From Weissella coleopterorum (lineage in GTDB: Bacteria; Bacillota; Bacilli; Lactobacillales; Lactobacillaceae), in NCBI RefSeq assembly GCF_011304355.1, contig NZ_CP049888.1:310001-374000 (forward strand): 64,000 bases of DNA. The letters are read 5' to 3'. Below, one piece after another: positions 15,968 to 24,630 of the stretch. The notes under the pieces are model-generated. The model ran no database searches and was not told where the DNA came from. It saw only the letters and a program-made list of their open reading frames with translations. How positions within the stretch are numbered: position 1 is the stretch's first letter; each line of letters begins with the position of its first letter. The translations under genes were made by a program, and so were the position numbers.

Positions 15968-17242
15968 ATGGGATTAAGAATGAATCGGTTTGGTCGTTGG
16001 CAAAGAATTTTAGTGGTAGCCATGTGTGTTGCCTTGGCTTCGCAAGTTAATTTTGAAATTTTGACACCGGGTTTTATTGTAGCTCTTTCGCCGCTTCTTT
16101 TGCCAGTTTTTCTTTATTTTAATACGGATTTAAATCCCCTGCGATTGGTTGGAGTTGTTGCTTTGGCTTCACCAATTTTTCGCGGGTTACTTCTTTGGTT
16201 GAGTCACTCAGGGCAAATTGGTACGTTGACACTCTCAGATATTGGTTTTTATATTTGCTATGGAGTTTTATATTACTGGCTCTATTGGCGGCGAGGCGGT
16301 TGGAATAATTTAACGTTTTTCTGTACGATCGTCCTGTGTGATTATGGGGCAAATCTCTTTGAAATTGCGATCATGAATCATGGTGATTTTGCCGATTATC
16401 GATTTTTTCAACTTTTGTTTATTGTGGCGCTGATACGTACTATTTTAAGTTGTGTTTTTGCCTTTGGTTATCATTATTTAAATCTGATGATGCGTAAAGA
16501 ACAACATGAGAAACAATATTACCAATTTGTGCTAGTCGCTGCTGCTGTAAAAAACGAAGTTTATTTTATGCAAAAAAATGTGGCTGAAATTGAACGTATT
16601 ATGCAGAATGCTTATGTCTTAAATCAAACTTTGAAGGAAGAGAATCCGGCAGCGAGTCAAAGAGCATTAGAAATTGCCCGCGATGTGCATGAAATTAAAA
16701 AAAATTATCGCAATGTGATTACCGGGTTAGGGGGACAGTTTGATCTGGGTCAAATGCAAGCGATGCACTTAACGGAAATTTTGCGGATTGTGTTGTCCGA
16801 TCTACGGACAACGATCAAAGAACAACATTTAAATATTGTGGTGCAAGTTCAAAATGAAGTTGATGTGATGGTTGCTAAACACTATGTTTTGGTAACGATT
16901 TTATCTAATTTATTATTAAATGGGCTTGAGGCGATGGCTGACCAAAAATTTGGGCGTTTACAAATCAATATTAGTCGGCAAAATAATGAAATTATATTAG
17001 AAATAGCGGATAATGGTATGGGGATGACTACGGCAGTACAAGCCGCAATTTTTCAACCGGGATTCACGACTAAATATAATGTTCAAACCGGCGATGTATA
17101 CCGGGGAATTGGATTGTATCACACGAAACAAATCGTTGAAGAGCAATTCAAAGGTCAAATTATGGTTCAGTCGGTCCCTAAGGAAGGAACCACTGTTACG
17201 GTGCACCTTTTACAAGGTCAATTGGAGGATGAGGCGCAATGA
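15968..17242 (+). CDS. Membrane sensor histidine kinase (GlnK/YcbA-like)
   Basis: 424 residues. Residues 1-175 hold about six membrane helices. A cytoplasmic linker follows, with the probable phospho-accepting H241 in RDVHEIKKNY. The ATPase end has the N box LSNLLLNGLEAM, G1 DNGMGM and G2 GIGLYHTKQIVEE. GGGAAGG precedes the ATG. Its stop overlaps the response regulator start by 4 bases (ATGA). The regulator partner carries a YcbB-type output, so the pair resembles Bacillus subtilis GlnK-GlnL, which senses glutamine. The divergent YfcC carrier is the obvious target; the signal is inference. Confidence 0.85.
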   Translation: MGLRMNRFGRWQRILVVAMCVALASQVNFEILTPGFIVALSPLLLPVFLYFNTDLNPLRLVGVVALASPIFRGLLLWLSHSGQIGTLTLSDIGFYICYGVLYYWLYWRRGGWNNLTFFCTIVLCDYGANLFEIAIMNHGDFADYRFFQLLFIVALIRTILSCVFAFGYHYLNLMMRKEQHEKQYYQFVLVAAAVKNEVYFMQKNVAEIERIMQNAYVLNQTLKEENPAASQRALEIARDVHEIKKNYRNVITGLGGQFDLGQMQAMHLTEILRIVLSDLRTTIKEQHLNIVVQVQNEVDVMVAKHYVLVTILSNLLLNGLEAMADQKFGRLQINISRQNNEIILEIADNGMGMTTAVQAAIFQPGFTTKYNVQTGDVYRGIGLYHTKQIVEEQFKGQIMVQSVPKEGTTVTVHLLQGQLEDEAQ

Positions 17243-18087
17243 ATTTCTATATCGTAGATGACGATGTCGCAGTACCATTGGTCCTACAACAAATTATCGA
17301 ACAAAATTTTGACTTTACCGTGGTCGGGACTGCTCACTCCGCCCAAGCGGCGTTGGATCAATGGTTGGCGTTAGATGTGGATATTTTATTAGTGGATTTA
17401 TTGATGGCCGAAATGTCAGGGATCGATTTGGTGAAAAAATTAAAAGGAATACAACCAAATTTACGAGTGGTAATGATTTCGCAAGTTCGTTCACCACATT
17501 TACGGGAAGAGGCATATCGAGGAGGAATTGAATTTTTCATCGATAAACCAATTAATGTCGTTGAGGTGAAAACGGTGCTCGAAAAGGTTGTTCAAAACCT
17601 TCAAATGGAGCAAAAATTAAAGCACATTCAAAAGTTGATTGGTGATCAAAGTGCCGTAGTGGAAGAGTCCATGGCGCAAGGAGTTGTACAAAAGAATCAA
17701 CAAGCCAAAATTCGCTCTATCTTAAATTTGCTGGGTATCTCTACAGAAACTGGTGCATCTGATATTTTATTTATTGCTGAGATCATGTTGGAGCAACAAT
17801 TGCATTTTAAAGAAATTGATTTTGCGGTTGATTATCAAATTGATGAACATGAAAAAAGAATTATTTTTCAACGGATTCGGCGTGCACTGAAAGTGGGACT
17901 AACTAATTTAGCACATCTCTGTCTTGATGATTTTGAAAATGAATTATTAATTAATTACGGGAATATTTTATTTGAATATAAAAATGTTCATGAAGAAATG
18001 CAATATTTGCAGGGCAAGCGGTCTGAACATGGTAAAACTTCTTTGCGACATTTTTTTGAAGGTTTAGTTTTGGAGAGTCAAGCTTAA
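17239..18087 (+). CDS. Response regulator with YcbB (GlnL-like) output domain
   Basis: 282 residues. The receiver domain spans about residues 1-120, with acidic residues D7-D9, phospho-acceptor D53 in ILLVDLLMAEMSG, and the lysine of FIDKPINVVEV. After a helical linker, residues 150-280 match the YcbB domain (ILNLLGISTETGASDILFIAE and a long helical end), rather than the common OmpR or NarL outputs. In B. subtilis the equivalent GlnL activates glutaminase and glutamine transporter genes. No glutaminase gene is present here. It is translated from an ATGA overlap with the kinase. A conserved C-terminal RHFFEG stretch fits the family. Confidence 0.85.
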   Translation: MNFYIVDDDVAVPLVLQQIIEQNFDFTVVGTAHSAQAALDQWLALDVDILLVDLLMAEMSGIDLVKKLKGIQPNLRVVMISQVRSPHLREEAYRGGIEFFIDKPINVVEVKTVLEKVVQNLQMEQKLKHIQKLIGDQSAVVEESMAQGVVQKNQQAKIRSILNLLGISTETGASDILFIAEIMLEQQLHFKEIDFAVDYQIDEHEKRIIFQRIRRALKVGLTNLAHLCLDDFENELLINYGNILFEYKNVHEEMQYLQGKRSEHGKTSLRHFFEGLVLESQA

Positions 18088-18129
18088 AGTGATGATGGTC
18101 GTGTTGAATAATCCCTGGGTTAAAAAGAC

Positions 18130-18157
18130 TTGTTAAATTTGGTTGATCGTGTAAAAT
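18130..18157 (+). promoter_or_regulatory. Promoter of the metK transcript
   Basis: TTGTTA (18130-18135) and TAAAAT (18152-18157) with a 16-base spacer, ending 27 bases before the S-box starts. Confidence 0.55.
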
Positions 18158-18183
18158 GTAAGATAACAGTTAAAAATAACATT

Positions 18184-18317
18184 CCTATCAAGAGTTCAGG
18201 GAGGGACTAGACCCGATGATCTGACGCCAACGTACCCGTAATGGGCGATGTGGTAACTTCTAGCAGATGGGCGTAATGATCGTTAAAATGACATGCGCTT
18301 ATCGTATGTCATTTTTT
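18184..18317 (+). promoter_or_regulatory. S-box (SAM-I) riboswitch with terminator upstream of metK
   Basis: The sequence carries the S-box landmarks in order: CCTATCAAGAG (18184-18194), GGGAGGGACTAGACCCGATG (18199-18218), a GCCAAC element (18226-18231), GTGGTAAC (about 18250-18257) and TTCTAGCAGATG (18258-18269). An intrinsic terminator follows: AAAATGACATGCG (18285-18297) pairs with CGTATGTCATTTT (18303-18315), then T. When S-adenosylmethionine binds, the terminator forms and metK is turned off. The stretch is not an SMK box, which would involve the ribosome binding site. Fit is by eye only. Confidence 0.9.
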
Positions 18318-18371
18318 AATTGATTAAAAATTGGGCTCCAAGGGAGTCTGCTATATTAAAGGAGTTTTATA

Positions 18372-19564
18372 ATGGTTGAAAAACGTCTCTTTACCTCAGA
18401 ATCAGTTTCAGAAGGTCATCCCGATAAGGTTTCTGACCAAATTTCAGATGCAATTTTAGATGCAATTTTAAAAGCAGATCCAATGGCACGTACGGCCATC
18501 GAAACTGCGGTAACCACTGGTTTTGTTAATATATTTGGTGAAGTGTCAACAAGTGCATATGTAAATATGAACCAGATTGTTAGGCAAACGCTCAAGCGGA
18601 TTGGTTATGATGATCCGGATGCTGGCTTTTTAGCAGATGATATTCACGTCGCTTTAACGATTGATGAACAATCACCCGACATTGCCCAAGGGGTTGATTC
18701 AGCTTTGGAACAGCGTGAGGCCGGAGGTGTTGATCCATTGGACCAAATTGGAGCAGGTGATCAAGGTTTGATGTTTGGGTATGCCACCAATGAGACTGAC
18801 CAATACTTACCTTTGTCGGTAGTCTTATCGCATGCTTTGGTGAAAAAACAAGCGGAAATCCGACGGGCTAAAACCTTACCATACTTGTTGCCAGATGCTA
18901 AAGCTCAGGTGACGGTTGAGTTAGATGAAAATGATCAAGCTAAGCGAATTGATGCTGTGGTTTTGTCAACGCAACACCGTGCCAGTGTCAGTCTAGAGCA
19001 ACTACGGTCGGAAGTTAAAACGGCTATTATTGATGAGATCTTGCCCGCTGCTTTAGTTGATGAAAAAACCCGTTATTACATTAATCCGACGGGTCGTTTC
19101 GTCATTGGGGTCCTAAGGGTGATGCGGGGATGACTGGTCGGAAAATTATTGTAGATACCTATGGTGGCTATGCTCGTCATGGTGGTGGTGCTTTTTCAGG
19201 AAAGGATGCGACCAAGGTGGATCGGAGTGCAGCTTATGCTACGCGACATATTGCCAAGAATATTGTTGCAGCTGAATTAGCTGAGCGCGTTGAAATTCAA
19301 GTTGCTTATGCCATCGGTGTGGCAGCACCAGTTTCGATTGATGTTAATACATTTGGGACCGGTCGGGTTACCGATACACAGTTAGTTACGGCCATTCGTG
19401 ATTTGTTTGAACTACGGCCGGCCGGGATCATTGAAGAGTTGGATCTGCGCCAACCGCGTTATGAAGCAACCGCCGCTTATGGTCACTTTGGCCGTCCAGA
19501 ATTGGACTTGCCATGGGAGCGTTTGGATAAGGTTGATGCGCTAAAAGCTTATTTTAAAAATTGA
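18372..19564 (+). pseudogene. metK: S-adenosylmethionine synthetase, interrupted by a one-base frameshift
   Basis: Two abutting frames, 18372-19133 (253 codons) and 19130-19564 (144 codons), together give a complete MetK of about 397 residues. The first has [26 protein letters not shown] and NPTGRFVIG; the second continues with [25 protein letters not shown] and [13 protein letters not shown]. Where the family reads IGGPxGDAG, this copy reads IGVLRVMRG and stops. Adding one G to the GGGG run at 19107-19110 restores [12 protein letters not shown]. The enzyme makes SAM from methionine and ATP and is normally essential, so a sequencing error, a second intact copy, or slippage on the G-run must be considered. 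The S-box leader and AAAGGAG site upstream are intact. No other metK is in the window. Confidence 0.93.
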
Positions 19565-19576
19565 TTAGTATTCAAT

Positions 19577-19616
19577 AGTCATGGATTGTTATTTCATAAC
19601 AAGGCATGGCTTTTTA
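19577..19616 (+). terminator. Terminator after metK
   Basis: AGTCATG (19577-19583) pairs with CATGGCT (19605-19611), with an inner TTGTTAT/ATAACAA stem, followed by T. Confidence 0.8.
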
Positions 19617-19776
19617 TTTATCAAAAATATTAATTTCAAGAGGAAGTTAGACCAAGATGCATTTCAATTTAAGAGTTTTAGGGAATTTAAGTTTGGTTTG
19701 AAGTAGATTTATGCTTAACCTAAGTGATCGTTTCTATAATGAAAATTATTCAAGATAGAGAAACGAGGGACTTATT

Positions 19777-21225
19777 ATGAATTTTATCAAAAGGGCGGGA
19801 ATTACCCTGTGGACGCAAAAAGGGCGCACGATTTTATTGACGATTGTATCCAGTGTGATTTTAGTGTTTGTAATGGCGGGACTCATTATTCAAAATGCGG
19901 CGCAAAGTTCAGCTAAAATTGCAGCGGATGCGGTTGGATCAACGGTGACACTTTCGGCTAATCGTGAAAAAATGTTTGAACAAATGCGTAAGCAAAGTAC
20001 TGATAGTGATAGCACTTCGGATACAACGATTCAAACACCGACCACGACGGTAGCGAAAGTTCAAAAAATGGCAGCATTATCCAATGTGAGTTCTTATAAT
20101 ATTACCAATAGTACTTCGGTAAATGCGAATAGTTTTAAGGCAATTTCTACTTCTAAGAAGCAAGGCCAGATGTTGGGAGGAATGAGTCAGACGAGTAGCG
20201 GCGATATCTCAATCAGTGGAACATTGACTACCGCAGGTGTATCTGGATTTCAGGACAAGACCAGTAAGATTACGTCTGGGCGTGGGATTAAGGCAAGTGA
20301 TGTGAATACCAAAAATATCATTGTGGAAACAGAATTAGCTTTGGCCAATGGGATTAAGGTTGGTGACCACTTGAAAGTAGCTAATTCGGATGATAGTAGT
20401 AAAACAACTTCGCTAAAAGTCGTTGGAATTTATCAGAGTAAGGCAACTGATAGTGGCCCAATGGGGGCTGGAGCGGGGAATACTATTTATGGTTCGTATA
20501 CCTTAGTCAATAGTTTGGCAGGAACAGAAAATGAAGTGGCAAATGTAACCTTTAATATGCAAGAACCTGCCAAAACAAAGCAGTTTGTCCAAGCTGCTAA
20601 GAAAATCTTAAACGATAATAAGATAACTTTAACATCGGATGCCTCGGCTTATAAGTTGGCTGCTAAAAATATGCGACGAGTAGCTAGCTTAGCCGGTCAA
20701 ATTGTTTGGGTTGTAGCAATCGCTGGTGCGTTGATTTTGGGATTGATTATCTTATTATTAACGCGGGAGCGCCGGCGTGAAATTGGAATTTTGGTGTCCT
20801 TAGGTGAGACTAAAAGTAAGGTTGTGAGCCAACTATTTGTTGAGTTATTAATGATATTGGTTGTTGCCCTAGGAATTGCGACGGCAGTCGGTACTACGGT
20901 ATCCAATCAAGTTGGAAAAAGCTTAGTTAGTCAGCAACAAACTAGTCAAACGCAGCAACGGATGGGTGGGGCCCCAGGTGGTGGTCAAGCCCCAAGTAAG
21001 GGTAGTGCGACAAATGGTCAACCGAGTGGCGATCACCAACCAGGTGCTGGCATGGAACAGAGTTTTAGTCAATCTTCAAAAACGGTTAAGTTAAATAATG
21101 TGATGACACCGATAACTGTGTTGGAATTAGGTGGGATTGCTATTTTGATTGCTTTGTTATCCGTGGGTGGTGGTGCCATCATGATTTTGAAATTACAACC
21201 AAAACAAATTTTACAAGTGGATTAA
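19777..21225 (+). CDS. ABC transporter permease, MacB/FtsX type
   Basis: 482 residues. A first membrane helix at about residues 20-40 is followed by an outside domain of about 260 residues, with three more helices near residues 305-330, 355-380 and 450-475, the four-helix plan of MacB-like permeases. A loop between helices 3 and 4 (about residues 386-440) is a low-complexity stretch rich in Gln, Ser, Gly and Pro, with repeats such as GGAPGGGQAPSKGS, which is unusual for this family. The ATPase gene follows at 42 bases. Such pairs export peptides, antibiotics or lipoproteins, or act in signalling with a two-component system; none lies adjacent. The cargo is unknown. Confidence 0.85.
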   Translation: MNFIKRAGITLWTQKGRTILLTIVSSVILVFVMAGLIIQNAAQSSAKIAADAVGSTVTLSANREKMFEQMRKQSTDSDSTSDTTIQTPTTTVAKVQKMAALSNVSSYNITNSTSVNANSFKAISTSKKQGQMLGGMSQTSSGDISISGTLTTAGVSGFQDKTSKITSGRGIKASDVNTKNIIVETELALANGIKVGDHLKVANSDDSSKTTSLKVVGIYQSKATDSGPMGAGAGNTIYGSYTLVNSLAGTENEVANVTFNMQEPAKTKQFVQAAKKILNDNKITLTSDASAYKLAAKNMRRVASLAGQIVWVVAIAGALILGLIILLLTRERRREIGILVSLGETKSKVVSQLFVELLMILVVALGIATAVGTTVSNQVGKSLVSQQQTSQTQQRMGGAPGGGQAPSKGSATNGQPSGDHQPGAGMEQSFSQSSKTVKLNNVMTPITVLELGGIAILIALLSVGGGAIMILKLQPKQILQVD

Positions 21226-21266
21226 ACAACGAATGATAAAGAAAACTAGAAACGAGGAACGACAGT

Positions 21267-21935
21267 ATGACCTTAAAAATTAGAAAACTCAGTCATTGGT
21301 ATGCCAGTGAAGATCAAAAATTATATGAAGACGTTGATTTAACCTTTGAAGCAGGTAAATTTTATTCCATTGTGGGTGAATCGGGTTCAGGAAAAACAAC
21401 GTTGCTGTCCTTTTTGGCCGGTTTAGATGTACCACGGCAGGGTGATATTACGGTCGATGGGGTTTCCATTTATCAAATTGGTCTTACAAAATACCGTCAG
21501 AAGTATGTTTCGACAATCTATCAAGCGTATAATCTACTCAATACGATGACGGTTTATCAAAATATTGAAACGGCATTAGCGATTACGAAATCGAGCCATC
21601 TTGGAGATAAGAAATATATATTAAGTACCCTTGAGCGAGTTGGTATTAGTCGAGAACAAGCCAAGTTACCTGTGAGAAAATTGTCGGGAGGAGAACAGCA
21701 GCGTGTAGCCATTGTCCGGGCTTTATTAGTCGACGCCCGAATTGTGGCGGCAGATGAACCGACAGGTAACCTAGATCATACTAATTCACAATTAATCGTC
21801 GATTTATTTAAAGAATTGGCTAGTGAACATGGTAAAACAGTGATCATGATAACCCATGATCAGCAACTAGCCGGTCAAGCTGATATTCAAATTAAACTAA
21901 AACAAAACCATTTTGTCGTGGACAACCAGGTCTAA
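21267..21935 (+). CDS. ABC transporter ATP-binding protein, MacB/LolD type
   Basis: 222 residues forming one nucleotide-binding domain. The Walker A is GESGSGKTTLL (about residues 36-46), the signature LSGGEQQRVAIVRALL, and the Walker B VAADEPTGNLD followed by the H-loop MITHDQ. The Q-loop lies in STIYQAYNLLNTMTV. GAGGAACG precedes the ATG. With the upstream permease it makes a mechanotransmission-type exporter, in which ATP binding drives movement of the outside domain rather than direct channel passage (known for MacB). No third component such as an adaptor protein is nearby. Confidence 0.9.
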   Translation: MTLKIRKLSHWYASEDQKLYEDVDLTFEAGKFYSIVGESGSGKTTLLSFLAGLDVPRQGDITVDGVSIYQIGLTKYRQKYVSTIYQAYNLLNTMTVYQNIETALAITKSSHLGDKKYILSTLERVGISREQAKLPVRKLSGGEQQRVAIVRALLVDARIVAADEPTGNLDHTNSQLIVDLFKELASEHGKTVIMITHDQQLAGQADIQIKLKQNHFVVDNQV

Positions 21936-22047
21936 TATAAAATGCGAGGGTCACTTGGGATGATATATGTATATATTAAAAATGTTTGTTTAAAATTTGA
22001 TTTTAAACATATATATTGAAACAATGTTCGTTTATTCATCTTAAAAG

Positions 22048-22075
22048 TTATGTTATTATTCTAATAATGACATAA
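22048..22075 (+). promoter_or_regulatory. Long palindrome upstream of the nucleoside hydrolase (operator candidate)
   Basis: TTATGTTATTATT (22048-22060) and AATAATGACATAA (22063-22075) are inverted repeats agreeing at 12 of 13 positions, separated by 2 bases. It ends 32 bases before the start codon, a typical repressor site. The absence of a T-run argues against a terminator. Confidence 0.5.
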
Positions 22076-22107
22076 CTACGAATGATTCAGATGAGGGAGT
22101 TTAAAAA

Positions 22108-23061
22108 ATGGTTGAAAAAGTCTATTTTAGTCATGATGGTGGTGTGGATGATTTAGCATCATTAATGTTATTGTTAGCAGCTGAAGCTCAACATCAAATT
22201 GATTTAGTAGGAATTGGAGTGGTCCCAGCCGACTCATATTTAGCTCCCGCCATTTCAGCAACGCAAAAGATTATTCACCGCTTTTCACGACATGCTGAAA
22301 TGCTGATTAGTGCATCGGATGCTCGGTCGAGTGATCCATTTCCTAAAGAATGGCGTATGGATGCCTTCACGGTCGATGCATTGCCTATTTTAAATGAATT
22401 AGGCGTGGGTCAAACGAAAATTTCGTCTCATTCGGCCGCAGATGATCTTCAAAGATTGTTAATGCAAACCAGTGATCCGTTAACTCTACTATTTACGGGT
22501 CCGGTGAGTGATTTGGCAACGGTCCTACTACGGCAACCGGAGTTAAATAAAAAGATAAAGCGTCTCGTTGTTATGGGAGGAACGTTTGGACCAGGCAATA
22601 TTGCGGAACCAGAACAAGATGGTACCGCTGAATGGAATGTATTTTGGGATCCCCAGGCGTTTAAGATTGTGGTTGATGCCGGTTTGAAATTTCAAATGGT
22701 CGGATTAGAGAGTACCCATGAAGTGCCACTACGCCCCGTGGACCGCCTACGGTGGGCGAAACTACGCCAACACTTAAGTCTTGATTTTATTGGTCAGGCC
22801 TATGCCACGGTCCCAGTGCTCAATCATTTTGAAACCAATTCAACGTATTTCTTATGGGATGTATTAACAACAGCCTTTATGCTGAATGCCGAATTGGTTC
22901 AAACAAAAGTATTAACGATAGACGTGATTACAAAGGGAATTAGTCGAGGAAGAACGATGATTACTCCTGATGGACACCCAGTTGAATTTGTTTATCAAGT
23001 GGACCATGATGCTTTCTTTAGTTATTTTGAAAATACCCTATTGGGGCTGAATGGTAAATGA
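22108..23061 (+). CDS. Inosine-uridine preferring nucleoside hydrolase family protein
   Basis: 317 residues. The calcium-binding N-terminal motif appears as HDGGVDDLASL (about residues 9-19), a variant of DxDxxxDD. Further along come LLFTGPVSDLAT, VVMGGTFGPGNIAEPEQDGTAEWNVFWDP and WDVLTTAFML, which hold the remaining metal and ribose contacts. These enzymes split nucleosides to base and ribose, giving ribose that ribokinase can use. GAGGGAG precedes the ATG. Transcribed alone, with a palindromic operator upstream and a terminator downstream. The first aspartate of the motif is replaced (HDGG for DTD), so the exact specificity is uncertain. Confidence 0.88.
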   Translation: MVEKVYFSHDGGVDDLASLMLLLAAEAQHQIDLVGIGVVPADSYLAPAISATQKIIHRFSRHAEMLISASDARSSDPFPKEWRMDAFTVDALPILNELGVGQTKISSHSAADDLQRLLMQTSDPLTLLFTGPVSDLATVLLRQPELNKKIKRLVVMGGTFGPGNIAEPEQDGTAEWNVFWDPQAFKIVVDAGLKFQMVGLESTHEVPLRPVDRLRWAKLRQHLSLDFIGQAYATVPVLNHFETNSTYFLWDVLTTAFMLNAELVQTKVLTIDVITKGISRGRTMITPDGHPVEFVYQVDHDAFFSYFENTLLGLNGK

Positions 23062-23110
23062 TGAGACGATTGAATCTATTTATATATTTTATTCTTTAAA
23101 GAAAAGTATT

Positions 23111-23161
23111 AAAAAAAGCAACCCAAGGTTGGAGTTAAATCCAAGATTGGGTTGCTTTTTT
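23111..23161. terminator. Bidirectional terminator between nucleoside hydrolase and alcohol dehydrogenase
   Basis: AAAAGCAACCCAA (23114-23126) pairs with TTGGGTTGCTTTT (23147-23159), with an A-run before and a T-run after. It serves the convergent genes on both sides. Confidence 0.9.
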
Positions 23162-23184
23162 ACATTTAGAAGCTTGTAGTATGG

Positions 23185-24357
23185 TTATTTGGCATCGTAA
23201 GCGGCTTGGAAGATATTGATGATATCTTGTTTGGTACCCTTGCGAGGATTGGAGAATGCATTACCATCTTGCAAAGCATTTTCGGCCATCATTGCGAAGT
23301 CTTCTGGCTTAGACCCGATAGCTTTAATTGAACGAGGGATCCCAACATCTTCTGCTAATTGCTTCATGGCCTTAATGGCTAATTCAGCCGCATCTCGTGT
23401 TGAGAGACCAGTGGTGTTTTCACCCATGATTTCAGCTAGTTCCGCAAAACGGGTTGGATCGGCAATTAAGTTATATTGTTCAACATAAGGGAGCAAAAGA
23501 GCGCAACAAACACCGTGTGGAGCATCATATTGTCCGCCAAGTTGATGAGCCATAGCATGGACGTAACCTAAGTTCGCATTGTTGAAAGCCATACCGGCGA
23601 GCATTTCTGCTTCAACCATTTTAGTACGAGCGTCTAGATTATGACCATTGGCAACAGCTTCGCGTAAGGAACTTTCAATTAACTTAATCGCTTCGATACA
23701 TTGAGCGTCTGTGATTGGATTGTGATCAATTGAAACATAAGGTTCCACTGCTTGTACGAAGGCGTCCATCCCCGTGGCGGCTGTTAGGCTAGCAGGTACT
23801 TCCAGCATCAAAGTGGGATCGTTGAAAGAAACAAGCGGAATATTGCGCCATGAGACTACCACGAATTTTAGATGAGTGGCTTCGTTTGTAATAACGGCGT
23901 GTCGGGTTAACTCGGATCCCGTTCCAGCAGTGGTATTAACTGCAATTAGTGGTGGTAAGGGGTTATTGAGTGTCTCGATTCCCGCTAACTGGGTGATATC
24001 ATCTCCGTTGGTTAAAATTATTCCGGCACCTTTTCCGGTGTCGTGAGCGGAACCACCACCAATGGTAATGATGGAATCGGCCTGCTCCTTTAAATAGAGG
24101 GCTTTGACGGCTTGAATATTGTGGATTTTGGGATTAGCTTCAACGCCATTGTAAATGACATAATCAACGCCTGCTTTTTGTAACGACACCAGTGCCTGTG
24201 CAACGGCACCATTTGGTAGCGTCTCCAAAAAATGATCAGTTACAATGACGGGTTTCTGCATCCCTAACATTTTGGCACGTTCACCGAGCTTTTGGATAAC
24301 ATTAGGTCCGAAAAAATTAACACTGGGCATTAGAAAATCAAAACTACGTTCGCTCAT
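23185..24357 (-). CDS. Iron-containing alcohol dehydrogenase (lactaldehyde/propanediol type)
   Basis: 390 residues of the group III alcohol dehydrogenases. The NAD-binding motif is IGGGSAHDTGKG, followed by TTAGTGSELTRHAVIT, then the metal region GMDAFVQAVEPYVS and HAMAHQLGGQYDAPHGVCCALLLP. Two late histidines are present, but the usual second ligand His in GMDALTHA is Gln here. Family members reduce lactaldehyde, 3-hydroxypropanal or acetaldehyde to regenerate NAD. AAGG precedes the ATG. A cre site at 24401 suggests CcpA repression. It is monocistronic and convergent with the nucleoside hydrolase. Confidence 0.88.
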   Translation of the reverse strand: MSERSFDFLMPSVNFFGPNVIQKLGERAKMLGMQKPVIVTDHFLETLPNGAVAQALVSLQKAGVDYVIYNGVEANPKIHNIQAVKALYLKEQADSIITIGGGSAHDTGKGAGIILTNGDDITQLAGIETLNNPLPPLIAVNTTAGTGSELTRHAVITNEATHLKFVVVSWRNIPLVSFNDPTLMLEVPASLTAATGMDAFVQAVEPYVSIDHNPITDAQCIEAIKLIESSLREAVANGHNLDARTKMVEAEMLAGMAFNNANLGYVHAMAHQLGGQYDAPHGVCCALLLPYVEQYNLIADPTRFAELAEIMGENTTGLSTRDAAELAIKAMKQLAEDVGIPRSIKAIGSKPEDFAMMAENALQDGNAFSNPRKGTKQDIINIFQAAYDAK

Positions 24358-24400
24358 TTTGAAGCCTTCTTTCTATTATTGTAAAATCAAGTCTATTAAT

Positions 24401-24414
24401 TGATAACGCTTACA
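24401..24414 (-). promoter_or_regulatory. cre (CcpA) site upstream of the alcohol dehydrogenase
   Basis: TGATAACGCTTACA (plus-strand reading) matches the cre consensus at 13 of 14 positions. It lies 44 bases before the start codon, overlapping the likely -35 region of a promoter read on the minus strand. Confidence 0.6.
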
Positions 24415-24587
24415 GTGTTGATCTTACCACGCTTTACTTAGGAATACCAAATTAGGTTTGAGGTGTTGCATACAAATAAAATTATAATTATAGCTATTGT
24501 TGATTGTTGAGCATAGAAATTAAATTTATATAATATTTATTAAAAATAAATTACGGGAATATATGTCTTGGACTAGGGTATATTAAA

Positions 24588-24621
24588 CTAAAAAGCCGCA
24601 ACCAATATGGCATGCGACTTT
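24588..24621 (-). terminator. Terminator after the LiaF-like gene
   Basis: Read on the minus strand, AAAGTCGCA (24621-24613) pairs with TGCGGCTTT (24600-24592), with one G-T pair, followed by T. It lies 10 bases past the stop. Confidence 0.78.
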
Positions 24622-24630
24622 AAAATTTAT

